Shown here: positions 1 to 7,064 of the stretch, in pieces | Position numbering within the stretch: the first letter of the stretch is position 1 | Layout of the letters: each line of letters opens with the position of its first letter | Assembly: GCA_963790575.1 (NCBI GenBank) | Contig: CAWBPD010000007.1 | Location: 20,119-84,118 of the forward strand | Direction of reading: 5' to 3' | From: CAVTSA01 sp963790575 | GTDB lineage: Bacteria > Chloroflexota > Dormibacteria > Dormibacterales > Dormibacteraceae | DNA length: 64,000 nt | Program-made: the position numbers and the translations under genes | The notes under the pieces: generated by a model | Database searches by the model: none | What the model was told of the DNA's origin: nothing | The model's input: only the letters and a program-made list of their open reading frames with translations

Positions 1-133
1 GTGGGCCGGTGTCCGGCGCCGTCTGCCAGCCCTCGGCGTCCGCCCCAGGAGCGGTCCCGGTGTCCCCGTCGGGGGGATTGGAGGGCGCCGAGGAGCCCTG
101 CTCCTCGTGTTCACCCCGAGAGAAAGGATCCAT
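1..133 (-). CDS. N-terminal fragment of a second trypsin-like/PDZ-type protein (runs off the window)
   Basis: An ATG at 133 opens a frame that stays open for 44 codons to the window edge. The protein begins MDPFSRGE, almost the same as the first residues (MDPFARGD) of the complete serine protease just upstream on the same strand, and continues in the same Pro/Gly/Asp-rich, low-complexity style as that protein's cytoplasmic N-terminus. The match also covers the DNA around the start codon. The 81-bp gap after the stop of the upstream gene suggests tandem co-transcribed paralogues. No catalytic part is inside the window, so the protease assignment rests only on the shared start and the position. 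Confidence 0.5.
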   Translation of the reverse strand, partial: MDPFSRGEHEEQGSSAPSNPPDGDTGTAPGADAEGWQTAPDTGP

Positions 134-214
134 CGTGCTCTCAGTGTGGGATGTGACGATGAAACGACGATGAACCGGCAGACGGCTCTTTGGAGCCGCC
201 TCCGCAGGAGAACC

Positions 215-1789
215 CTACGCCGGCGGTCCCGCCCCCAACGTGACGGTGGTGGTCTGGCTGGGGCCACCCAGGCCGTCGTTCCAGGTCACCTCCACCGCCT
301 GTCCGGGCGAGGTCTGCTCGAGGATGGTGGTGAGGTCGTTAGGGCTCGTCACCTGGGTCGGACCGATGGCGGTGATGACGAAGCTGGGAGGAAAGCCGGC
401 CTGCTCGGCGGCGCCTCCTTGGACCAACTGCGTGATCTGGGCCCCGTTCACGGCTGGAGGCTGGCACGATCCTTCCTCGGTAGACGCCTGGGTGCACTCC
501 TGGACCTCGACGCCGAGGAAGCCGGGCAGCCCGATGATCACCTTTGAGGTGCGATGGCCGGAGCGAATCTGCTGGACGATGGGGATCGCCTGGGCGGTCG
601 GGATCACGAAGCCGTCGTTCGAGCACTCACCCTGCGCCGACCCGCCGTTGCCGCCTCCACCATTGCCGCCGCCTCCGTAGCCGCCGCCGTTGTTGGGCGT
701 CGAGGCGGCGGTCAGGATGCCCAGGTAGTCGCCCTGTGCATTGGTCAAGATGCCCCCCGAGTCCCCGGGGCAAATCTGCGCCGACATCTCGATCAGGCCG
801 TTCAGCGTCTCGCTGCGCTCTGAGCCGTTGTCCAGGGTGGCGGTGATGGTCTGGTCCAGGTGCGTCACCTGCCCCTGGGTGGCAGACGGGGGGCCGCCCC
901 GCCCGAGCGCGTTGCCGAACGCCGCCACCGCCTCGTCGATCGTCGCCGACGCACCGCTGCGCAGGGGGATTGCGTGCAGATTCGAGGCGCCCTGGATCTG
1001 CACCAGCGCGACGTCATCGGTGGGATCCTCGCCGAGCACCTTGATGGGATAGGTGTTGTTGTCGGCGAGCGTCGCCTGCAGCTGGTCGTCGCCCGCGATG
1101 ACGTGATTGTTGGTCACGACCTCGCCGCTCCTGGTGATGATGACGCCGGTGCCGGCGTCATCCTCCACCGTCTGCCCGGTCGCATCCTCCTTGACTCCGG
1201 TGATGTCGACGATGCTTGGATCCAGCCTGGCCGCAAGAGCTTGCAGATCGACGGCGCCGCTGCGGCCCGCACCACCGGGTCGGGTGGACCCGCGCGCGCG
1301 AGCTTGCGCCGGGTGGTGCAGGCCGCGGAGGTAGGTCGCCGCGCGGAGGCCGCCACCGACCCCGACCACCAGCAGGGCCAGGCAGGCGATCACCGCCACC
1401 GCCACCAGCGCCGAACGCGACCCCCGCCGGGTCGCCGCTGGCGCGGAGGAGGCCCAATACCCGGGCCGGTAGCCGGGACTATGACCGTAGGGCGGATAGT
1501 CATACTGCGGCCGGTCCTCGTCGCCGCGGGGGTTGTTGGCGACGTACCGCTGCCCGGGGTAGGAGTAGTACCCGTCCCAATCCGGAGGAGGATCGCCCAG
1601 CCCGGCTGGGTGGGGATTCGAAACCGCCTCGTCGCCCTGCTCAGAGGTTGGACGGTTGCCGATGGGAGGCTCGGCTGAACCAGGGGATGTCCACTCTGGG
1701 TCCTCGAAGCGAGGCGGCCCGGCGTCGCCGGAGCGGGGCGTGAGTGGACCCCGGTCCTGGCTACCATCACCCCGCGCGAAAGGATCCAT
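215..1789 (-). CDS. Membrane-anchored HtrA/DegP-like serine protease with PDZ domain
   Basis: Predicted 524-residue S1C-type protease. A long Pro/Gly/Tyr-rich cytoplasmic leader (about 1-120) precedes one transmembrane helix (about 126-150), so the protease faces outside the membrane. The catalytic triad is visible: His in the NNHVIAG motif (about 229), Asp in PTDDVALV (about 258) and Ser in GDSGG (about 344). A glycine-rich insertion (about 366-385) is followed by a C-terminal PDZ domain (about 420-524). HtrA proteins degrade or refold damaged envelope proteins. I chose the ATG at 1789 rather than the upstream one at 1876 because the paralogue at 133 begins at the equivalent MDPF and the extra 29 residues overlap glpX. 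A TATCGT hexamer lies 12 nt before this start. Confidence 0.85.
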   Translation of the reverse strand: MDPFARGDGSQDRGPLTPRSGDAGPPRFEDPEWTSPGSAEPPIGNRPTSEQGDEAVSNPHPAGLGDPPPDWDGYYSYPGQRYVANNPRGDEDRPQYDYPPYGHSPGYRPGYWASSAPAATRRGSRSALVAVAVIACLALLVVGVGGGLRAATYLRGLHHPAQARARGSTRPGGAGRSGAVDLQALAARLDPSIVDITGVKEDATGQTVEDDAGTGVIITRSGEVVTNNHVIAGDDQLQATLADNNTYPIKVLGEDPTDDVALVQIQGASNLHAIPLRSGASATIDEAVAAFGNALGRGGPPSATQGQVTHLDQTITATLDNGSERSETLNGLIEMSAQICPGDSGGILTNAQGDYLGILTAASTPNNGGGYGGGGNGGGGNGGSAQGECSNDGFVIPTAQAIPIVQQIRSGHRTSKVIIGLPGFLGVEVQECTQASTEEGSCQPPAVNGAQITQLVQGGAAEQAGFPPSFVITAIGPTQVTSPNDLTTILEQTSPGQAVEVTWNDGLGGPSQTTTVTLGAGPPA

Positions 1790-1848
1790 CGTTTCTCGGC
1801 CACGATACGTGGGCCCGGCCGGCCTGGCCCGGACGTCGGGGGTGACGG

Positions 1849-1854
1849 TACCGT
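1849..1854 (+). promoter_or_regulatory. Putative -10 box (TACCGT) for leaderless glpX
   Basis: TACCGT sits 6 nt before the glpX ATG and no Shine-Dalgarno sequence is present. The same TANNNT-N6 to N8-start arrangement recurs before many genes in this window, which supports a leaderless transcript. Confidence 0.5.
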
Positions 1855-1860
1855 ACTGGC

Positions 1861-2877
1861 ATGTCCAGCGCGTCACGCACGTCGTCGGTCCCGGACCGCA
1901 ACCTCGCCCTGGAGCTGCTCCGCGTCACCGAGTGGGCGGCTTTGGCCTCGGCTCCGTTGCAGGGCCGTGGGGACAAGGAGGCCGCGGATCAGGCGGCCGT
2001 GGACGCGATGCGGACGGCGCTCGGCGGCGTCGACATGAGAGGTGTGGTGGTCATCGGCGAGGGGGAGAAGGACCAGGCCCCTATGCTGTATTTCGGCGAA
2101 GAGGTCGGCAACGGCTTGGAGCCAGAGGTCGACGTCGCGGTGGATCCGATCGACGGGACCCGGCTCTGCGCCAACGGCCAGCCCGGAGCCCTGGCCGTGG
2201 TCGCGATCGCCGAGCGGGGAACCATGTGGACCAGCCACGTCCCCTACATGGACAAGATCGTGGTCGGGCGCCGCGCGCGCGGGGTGATCGACATCGAGAT
2301 GCCGGTGGCCTGGAACCTGGTCCGGATCGGCAAGGCACTGGACCTCCCGCCCAAGGAGCTGACCGTGATCATCCTGGACCGGGAGCGCAACCAGCCGGTG
2401 ATCGAGGCCGTGCGCGACGTGGGCTCGAGGATCCGGCTGATCGGCGACGGCGACGTGGCCGGGGCGGTGATGGCGGCGGCCGAGACGCAGTCCGGTATCC
2501 ACGTCCTGATGGGTTCGGGGGGTGCTACCGAGGGCGTGGTCGCCGCCTGTGCCGTCAAATGCCTGGGCGGGGACATGCGGGGGAAGCTCCTGCTGCGCGA
2601 CGACGACGAGCGCCGGCTGGCGGTGGAGGAGGGGCAGAAGCCGGGGCGGGTCTACTCGGCCGACGACCTCTGCTCGGGCGACAACATCTTCTTCGCGGCC
2701 ACCGGCATCACCGCCGGAGACCTGCTGCGGGGCGTCCGCTACGAGGGGCCGTACGCCTACACGCACTCGATGGTGCTGCGCTCGGCCACCGGCACCATGC
2801 GCTTCGTCGACGCCTTCCACGAGTCGACCAAGCTGCGGCTGCGGGGGGCGCTGGGGGCGCAGCTCAACCGGCGGTAG
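1861..2877 (+). CDS. glpX: Class II fructose-1,6-bisphosphatase (GlpX)
   Basis: A 338-residue protein of normal GlpX length. GlpX hydrolyses fructose 1,6-bisphosphate to fructose 6-phosphate in cytosolic gluconeogenesis and needs a divalent metal. The family's metal/substrate motifs are intact: GEGEKD (66-71) and DPIDGT (95-100), in the GlpX-specific contexts APMLYFGEEVG and RLCANGQPGA; the GSGGATEG stretch follows in the C-terminal half. The gene is divergent from the HtrA-like protease and is followed by a repeat-rich intergenic region, so it is probably monocistronic. The closest alternative, an inositol monophosphatase, is unlikely because of the GlpX-specific sequence around both motifs. 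Confidence 0.96.
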   Translation: MSSASRTSSVPDRNLALELLRVTEWAALASAPLQGRGDKEAADQAAVDAMRTALGGVDMRGVVVIGEGEKDQAPMLYFGEEVGNGLEPEVDVAVDPIDGTRLCANGQPGALAVVAIAERGTMWTSHVPYMDKIVVGRRARGVIDIEMPVAWNLVRIGKALDLPPKELTVIILDRERNQPVIEAVRDVGSRIRLIGDGDVAGAVMAAAETQSGIHVLMGSGGATEGVVAACAVKCLGGDMRGKLLLRDDDERRLAVEEGQKPGRVYSADDLCSGDNIFFAATGITAGDLLRGVRYEGPYAYTHSMVLRSATGTMRFVDAFHESTKLRLRGALGAQLNRR

Positions 2878-2970
2878 ACAGGGGTCGGAGGTCGGGTCCC
2901 AAACCCCCGCGCGGCGGCGACCTGCCGGGCCCTGCCGGTCATGTGAGGGGCGTGGTTGCTCGCGACTTCG

Positions 2971-3006
2971 GGCTGAGTAGGCAGCAAGGGTGGTGGTTGT
3001 GCGGTT
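2971..3006 (+). repeat. 36-bp direct repeat, copy 1
   Basis: Starts GGCTGAGTAGGCA and ends GGTTGTGCGGTT. A second copy with two or three mismatches lies 86 bp downstream at 3057-3092. Confidence 0.8.
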
Positions 3007-3056
3007 GCGCTGACGTGGGAGCGACTTCGGGCTGGCCGCCCGAGCGCTTCGCGCAC

Positions 3057-3092
3057 GGCTGAGTAGGCACCGAGGGTGGTGGTTGTGCGGTT
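3057..3092 (+). repeat. 36-bp direct repeat, copy 2
   Basis: Second copy of the GGCTGAGTAGGCA...GGTTGTGCGGTT repeat found at 2971-3006. Confidence 0.8.
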
Positions 3093-3412
3093 CTGATTGT
3101 TTTACTTGGGTGGCTCCGCCCCCAAGCCCCCGCGGCGGCGCTGGCCGCCGGGCCCTGCCGGGTCAGCAGTGGTTGGTGCTCTCGTGAAGGCGGCGCTGGC
3201 TCGCTTCGGGCTGGCGCCCGAGCTGCGCCCGCTTGTGCGTGACCGCACGGTTCCTACGCGAGCTCACCGGTGGCCGCCGGTGGTGACGGGTGTTGCGTGC
3301 GCGAGTGGGCCCCCGTCACAAGGGTTCCTGCGGCATACTTCCCTGAGACCAAGGTGCCGGTGCCGAGCGAAGTGGTGGCTCCCCAGCCGGTGCTGGTCCA
3401 GGAGGTGGTTTC

Positions 3413-3904
3413 GTGACGGCCGGGCTGCGTTCGCTGTTCGGGATCCTGATCGCGATCGTGCTGGTCGCGCTCGGCATCTACGGGCTCCAGAACCAGGAGC
3501 ATATCGCGGTCTACTTCCTCTTCTTCACCTTCAACGGCACCCAGGCCTGGATCCCGGCCGGCCTGTTCGCGCTTCTGATCTTCGCCATCTGCCTGGTCTA
3601 CGGCCTGCTCTCGGGCACGGTGTGGCTGTTCCGGCGCCGGCGATTGGTCCGGGCGACCTCCGAGCACCACTCGCGGGCGGAGTCGCTGTCCAGGCAATTG
3701 GAGGAGGCCCGGGCCGAGGTCGCCCGTCTGCGCGCGCCCGCCGCGCGCCGCGAGGAGCAACGCCCGGTCACCGAAGCGCTCAAGCCCGCTCGCGTGGCCG
3801 AGCCCCCGGCATCCTCTCCCGAGCCCCGCGCGCAGGCCGCAGCACAGTCCCAGGAACCCGAGGCACCCACTCCCGAAGCCCGCGGGCAACAAGCTCAGGA
3901 TTAG
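3413..3904 (+). CDS. LapA-domain (DUF1049-like) membrane protein
   Basis: A 163-residue protein with two transmembrane helices (about 9-25 and 46-70) around a short loop with the LapA-like pattern of aromatic residues and NGTQAWIP. A basic RRRR cluster, a helical/coiled segment (about 80-110) and a Pro/Ala/Glu-rich tail follow. In Proteobacteria LapA assists lipopolysaccharide assembly; in an organism without evident LPS genes the role is unknown, perhaps envelope organisation. The GTG start is fixed by an ideal AGGAGGTGG site at 3400-3408. It stands alone between a repeat region and a hairpin region. Confidence 0.75.
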   Translation: MTAGLRSLFGILIAIVLVALGIYGLQNQEHIAVYFLFFTFNGTQAWIPAGLFALLIFAICLVYGLLSGTVWLFRRRRLVRATSEHHSRAESLSRQLEEARAEVARLRAPAARREEQRPVTEALKPARVAEPPASSPEPRAQAAAQSQEPEAPTPEARGQQAQD

Positions 3905-3905
3905 G

Positions 3906-3969
3906 CCCGCTTTCGCGCGAAGAGGGCCTTATGGGGCGCTCGACGGGCCCCCTTGCATGCGAAAGCGGG
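3906..3969. terminator. 64-bp imperfect palindrome after the LapA-like gene
   Basis: Perfect 11-bp arms, CCCGCTTTCGC at 3906-3916 and its complement at 3959-3969, enclose a 42-nt loop. It begins immediately after the stop codon. There is no T-tract, so termination is inferred. Similar palindromes lie at other gene ends in the window. Confidence 0.45.
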
Positions 3970-4076
3970 GGCGGGGTATTCACTACCCCCGAGATCGCGG
4001 GAGCTCCGCGCCGAGGCTTTTACCCGATTCCCCCCGTGAAGGCAGGTCCCAGGCGCGCGCAGCACAGGTCACGCTC

Positions 4077-4170
4077 ATTCGGGGCTCCCAGGGGGTCTGC
4101 AGACCCCCGATCGCCGGCAGTCGGGGCTCCCAGGGGGTCTGCAGACCCCCGATCGCCGGCATTCGGGGCT
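4077..4170. repeat. Tandem 42-bp repeat with an 18-bp palindrome (2.2 copies)
   Basis: Two full 42-bp units (4077-4118, 4119-4160) and the start of a third (4161-4170). Each full unit contains a perfect palindrome, GGGGGTCTGCAGACCCCC (4091-4108 and 4133-4150). The array lies between convergent genes and could form two strong hairpins acting as a bidirectional terminator. The rest of 3970-4210 shows no gene. Confidence 0.85.
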
Positions 4171-4210
4171 CGTGCCCTCGCCAGCAAACGCACCGATACC
4201 CCCGGGCGGG

Positions 4211-5449
4211 CTATGCGGGGGCCGCCGTCGTGCCCAGCTGATCGCGCCAGGCCTGTTGAAGTGCGATCTGGACCGCACCCGTGACCACCGCGTTCTCTGC
4301 CAGCGTCGACAGTTCGACGGCGGGTGGAAACAGCACCAGGGGTGCCAGCTTGCGCTCGATCGCGACCCGCAGGCCCTCGCCGGCACGGGCGATGCCGCCG
4401 CCGACGACGACCGTGTCCGGGTCCAGCGCCAGGACAATAGGGGCGACCGCACGCGCGAAGATCCCGGCCACGTCGTCGACCAGCCTCCCCGCCAGGGCGT
4501 CGCCGGCGGCGGCTGCGGTGAAGGTGGCGGCGGCGGGGTCGTCGCCGTCCGCCAGGTGCGCTGCGAGCAAGCTGTCCGGGTGGCTGCGAGCAAGGCTCCA
4601 GGCGTGGCGGCCGATGGCGGCGGTGCCGATGCGTCGCTCCAGGGGGCCGAGGCCGTGCTGCTCACCCGCGTCGCCTCTGGGGTCGACCGAGATGTAGCCG
4701 ATCTCTCCCGCCGCGGCCGCGTGACCACGGAGGAGTTGGTGACCGATGACGACGCCGGCGCCGATGCGATCCCCCCACTGGACCGCGAGCAGAATGCCCC
4801 CCTCCCCTCGGGTCCGCTCGATGGCGAGTGCCGCCAGGTTGGCGTCGTTGTCGAGTTGGATCGGGCAGGAGAAGGTCCGGGCCAGATGCTGGTGCAGATC
4901 GATGTGCTCCCAGCGCTCGACGCTCGGCACCAGGCGCGTCCGCCCGGTGGCGCGGTCCTGCACGCCGGGAGAACCGACCGCGACCGCGACGATCTTCTCC
5001 GCGACCAGGTCGGCGGTGGCGAGCGCCTGCCGGGCCGCCTGGTCCAGCGCGTCGAGCAGGGCCGCCGCCTCGGGCGCGTGAACCGACCGCCGCACCAGGG
5101 CGAGCTGCCGGCCGGTGAGGTCGGCGATCGCCGCTGCCACCGAGTGGGGCCCGACGTCGAGTCCCAGCACCTGCGCCACACCGCCGTTGAGCGCCACGCG
5201 GGTGGCGGGCCGTCCCATCCGCCGGGCGGCCCCGGGCGCGAGCTGAGTGAGAAGGCCCTCTTCGACGAGGTCGGCGACGACCAGCGAGACCGTCGGCCGT
5301 GCGAGCCCCGTGCGCTGCGTCAGCTCGGTGATGCGAAGGGGATCGGGGGCGGCGCGGCGGAGCGCATCGAGCACGGCCGCGCGGTTCAGCCGGCGGAGGA
5401 CGACGGTTCCCCCAGCGGTGGCTCCGGGCGCGGAATCGTGGCTGGTCAT
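4211..5449 (-). CDS. ROK-family transcriptional regulator / sugar-kinase-like protein
   Basis: A 412-residue ROK protein: an N-terminal winged helix-turn-helix (about 20-75, with LRITELTQRTGLARPTVS) and an actin-like sugar-kinase fold. The phosphate-binding LGLDVG motif and the catalytic-type LDNDANLAAL motif are present. The usual ROK zinc motif (CxCGxxGCxE) is absent: the matching stretch reads DPRGDAGEQHGLGPLE with no cysteine. ROK regulators usually repress sugar genes and are released by a sugar or sugar phosphate. The gene is divergent from the LLM oxidoreductase, which it may control. I prefer the start at 5449 because the longer frame to 5494 reaches into the neighbour's start. Confidence 0.88.
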   Translation of the reverse strand: MTSHDSAPGATAGGTVVLRRLNRAAVLDALRRAAPDPLRITELTQRTGLARPTVSLVVADLVEEGLLTQLAPGAARRMGRPATRVALNGGVAQVLGLDVGPHSVAAAIADLTGRQLALVRRSVHAPEAAALLDALDQAARQALATADLVAEKIVAVAVGSPGVQDRATGRTRLVPSVERWEHIDLHQHLARTFSCPIQLDNDANLAALAIERTRGEGGILLAVQWGDRIGAGVVIGHQLLRGHAAAAGEIGYISVDPRGDAGEQHGLGPLERRIGTAAIGRHAWSLARSHPDSLLAAHLADGDDPAAATFTAAAAGDALAGRLVDDVAGIFARAVAPIVLALDPDTVVVGGGIARAGEGLRVAIERKLAPLVLFPPAVELSTLAENAVVTGAVQIALQQAWRDQLGTTAAPA

Positions 5450-5480
5450 GGCTGGCGGTGACGAGACCGTACCAGCCGGG

Positions 5481-5486
5481 TAGGTT
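5481..5486 (+). promoter_or_regulatory. Putative -10 box (TAGGTT), leaderless start
   Basis: TAGGTT ends 7 nt before the ATG at 5494. It supports the 5494 start of the oxidoreductase over the in-frame ATG at 5458. Confidence 0.45.
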
Positions 5487-5493
5487 GACGGCA

Positions 5494-6318
5494 ATGACGA
5501 ACCGCACTTTTCGATTCGGCGCCCTGGCCACGCCGCAGAGTCCCGAGAGGTGGCTGGCCACCGCGCGCCAGGCGGCGGAGCTCGGCTACTCGACGCTCCT
5601 GATGCCGGACGGCGTCCAGCTGCCGGCGACTCTTCCCTCGCTCGCTGCCGCCGCGACTGCGGCGCCCGGCCTTCGCGTCAGCCCCTTCGTGATGGCGACC
5701 GTCCTGCATCCCCCGCGCCTCCTGGCCTGGGAGGCGCACTCGATGACGCAGCTGACGGGGGGCCGCTTCGACCTCGGCATCGGGACCGGCCTGCCCGCGA
5801 TCGTCAACCAGGCCGCCGAGCTGTTGGGCGAGCAGCCGCTGACCGGTGCTCAGCGGCTGCGGCGCGTGCGGGAGACGATCGACCGGCTGCGCGAGCTTGA
5901 CGGGGAGGGCCACACCCCGGTCATGATGGCGGTGGGTGGGCCTCGGGCCATGGCGCTGGCCGGTGAGAAGGCCGACATCGTGACCATCGGTGCCGGCGCT
6001 CTCGCCGCTCGCGAACAGGTCCGGACGAGCATGGACGCGCTGCTCCAGGCGGCCGGCGCGCGGGCCGACGCGATCGAGATCTCGATGAATGTCTTCGTCG
6101 TCGGCGACCAGGCGCCGCCCTGGATGGAGCGGTTTCTGGGCACCGATGCGTCCGCCATGCGCGAGGCCAACTCGCTCGCGATGCTGCGGGGCTCGACGCA
6201 AGAGATGGTCGACGAGCTGGAGCGCCGCCGGGACCGGTTCGGCGCCACCTACATCACCGTGCAGGGCGCCTTCATGGAAGCGCTGGCCCCGGTGGTCGAG
6301 GCCCTGGCTGGCAGATAA
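5494..6318 (+). CDS. LLM-class (luciferase-like, F420-type) oxidoreductase
   Basis: A 274-residue TIM-barrel protein of the bacterial luciferase-like family. It begins with the typical FRFGALA strand and shows the family's LTGGRFDLGIGTG motif (about 95-107) and the MMAVGGPRAMALAG cofactor-phosphate segment (about 148-161). The relatives it resembles use coenzyme F420 and are annotated as TIGR03621-type. The substrate cannot be told from sequence. It is divergent from the ROK regulator and ends just before a perfect hairpin. Confidence 0.85.
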   Translation: MTNRTFRFGALATPQSPERWLATARQAAELGYSTLLMPDGVQLPATLPSLAAAATAAPGLRVSPFVMATVLHPPRLLAWEAHSMTQLTGGRFDLGIGTGLPAIVNQAAELLGEQPLTGAQRLRRVRETIDRLRELDGEGHTPVMMAVGGPRAMALAGEKADIVTIGAGALAAREQVRTSMDALLQAAGARADAIEISMNVFVVGDQAPPWMERFLGTDASAMREANSLAMLRGSTQEMVDELERRRDRFGATYITVQGAFMEALAPVVEALAGR

Positions 6319-6345
6319 CCCCCCGTCGGAGCCAAAAGACCGCGA

Positions 6346-6366
6346 GTTGGTGCACCGTGCACCAAC
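6346..6366. terminator. 21-bp perfect hairpin between convergent genes
   Basis: GTTGGTGCAC and its exact complement separated by one base. It lies between the converging oxidoreductase and vapC genes, so it may terminate both. GTTGGTGCAC recurs in the repeats after ppc. Confidence 0.5.
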
Positions 6367-6375
6367 GCCCCAGTG

Positions 6376-6783
6376 TCAGGCGACGACGATCACCTCGACT
6401 CCGACGGCCTCGTACGTGCTGCGGGCCCGCGCGTCCCGGGTGGCGAGGGGCGCACCGTGCTCCCTGGCCGCCAACGCCACCAGCGCGTCGTAAGCGGCAC
6501 CTCCTGCGATGCCGAGGCGGCTCAGCGTGTCGGGCAGTCCCCGAGCCTGCCGATCGCTCAGAAGCAGGGGCGGCGCGAACTCCGAGTTGAGCAAACGAGC
6601 TGCGTCCCGTGGCTCCAGCCGCGCATCCCCGGGCAGGCGGGTGAGAACGGAATAGGTCTCGACGAGAGCGTGACCGCTCAGGGCGATCTCACGCCTGTTC
6701 CACCACTTCATCACGGTCGCGTGGTCCGGATGCGAGGCGACAACCAAAGGAACTGCGACGCTGGTGTCGACTGCGACCGTCAC
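6376..6783 (-). CDS. vapC: PIN-domain toxin (VapC family)
   Basis: A 135-residue PIN-domain RNase, the toxin of a VapBC pair. The acidic metal site is visible: Asp in AVDTS (about 5), Glu in ALVETYS (about 40), Asp in AAYDALVALA (about 98) and the LATRDARA Asp near the C-terminus. VapC toxins cleave tRNA or rRNA and are held inactive by the cognate antitoxin. The ATG overlaps the antitoxin stop by 4 nt (ATGA), giving translational coupling. The end (STYEAVGVEV) resembles that of the toxin at 63.1-63.5 kb (STYQAIGVEF), so the two are related. Confidence 0.92.
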   Translation of the reverse strand: MTVAVDTSVAVPLVVASHPDHATVMKWWNRREIALSGHALVETYSVLTRLPGDARLEPRDAARLLNSEFAPPLLLSDRQARGLPDTLSRLGIAGGAAYDALVALAAREHGAPLATRDARARSTYEAVGVEVIVVA

Positions 6784-7016
6784 TTGCGGCCGGCGTCGAT
6801 GAGCGCGAACACCACATCGTCAGTCACCTCGGTGTCGCTCACCGCCACCAGCCTTCCGTTCTCCTCCACCAGGCGTGCGGTCCGGCCCGCGGGCACGATC
6901 TGCACACCAGCGCCGTAGGCAGAGATGTCAACGGTGGTGCCGGGGAGCAAGCCCAGCGCGTCGCGGATCGACTTCGGCAGGACGATTCGACCAGCCCTGT
7001 CGATGATCGCCTCCAT
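6780..7016 (-). CDS. vapB: AbrB/MazE-fold antitoxin (VapB)
   Basis: A 78-residue protein with the swapped-hairpin AbrB DNA-binding signature near its N-terminus (IIDRAGRIVLPKSIRDALGL, residues 3-22) and a C-terminal tail that would wrap the toxin. It binds its own promoter and neutralises VapC. I chose the ATG at 7016 over a GTG at 7025: a TATCGT -10 box lies 7 nt upstream of that ATG and would overlap the longer reading. It is the first gene of the pair. Confidence 0.9.
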   Translation of the reverse strand: MEAIIDRAGRIVLPKSIRDALGLLPGTTVDISAYGAGVQIVPAGRTARLVEENGRLVAVSDTEVTDDVVFALIDAGRK

Positions 7017-7023
7017 TGGGAGC

Positions 7024-7029
7024 ACGATA
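7024..7029 (-). promoter_or_regulatory. Putative -10 box (TATCGT) of vapBC
   Basis: TATCGT on the minus strand, 7 nt before the vapB ATG; a leaderless start is inferred. The vapB at 61427 has the identical hexamer and spacing. Confidence 0.5.
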
Positions 7030-7064
7030 CCATTGCAATCCCAAAACGCCCCGTGGAGGCCGGG

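Larger units (their letters stand above)
2878..3412. other. 535-bp repeat-rich intergenic region
   Basis: No gene is supported here. The region is built from repeated modules: a 36-bp direct repeat (2971-3006 and 3057-3092), a GCGACTTCGGGCTG motif at 2962 and 3021 with a related copy near 3203, and a longer module rich in CCCGCGGCGGCG and CCGGGCCCTGCCGG near 2898-2940 and 3120-3166. The lapA-like gene starts directly after, with its own AGGAGGTGG ribosome-binding site. Confidence 0.7.

Noticed and set aside
1656..3062. 468-codon plus-strand frame across glpX
   Set aside because: Gly/Arg-rich, overlaps glpX in another frame, whose motifs are complete.
4077..4170. CRISPR array
   Set aside because: Only about two units, 42-bp period with no variable spacers, and no cas gene in the window.
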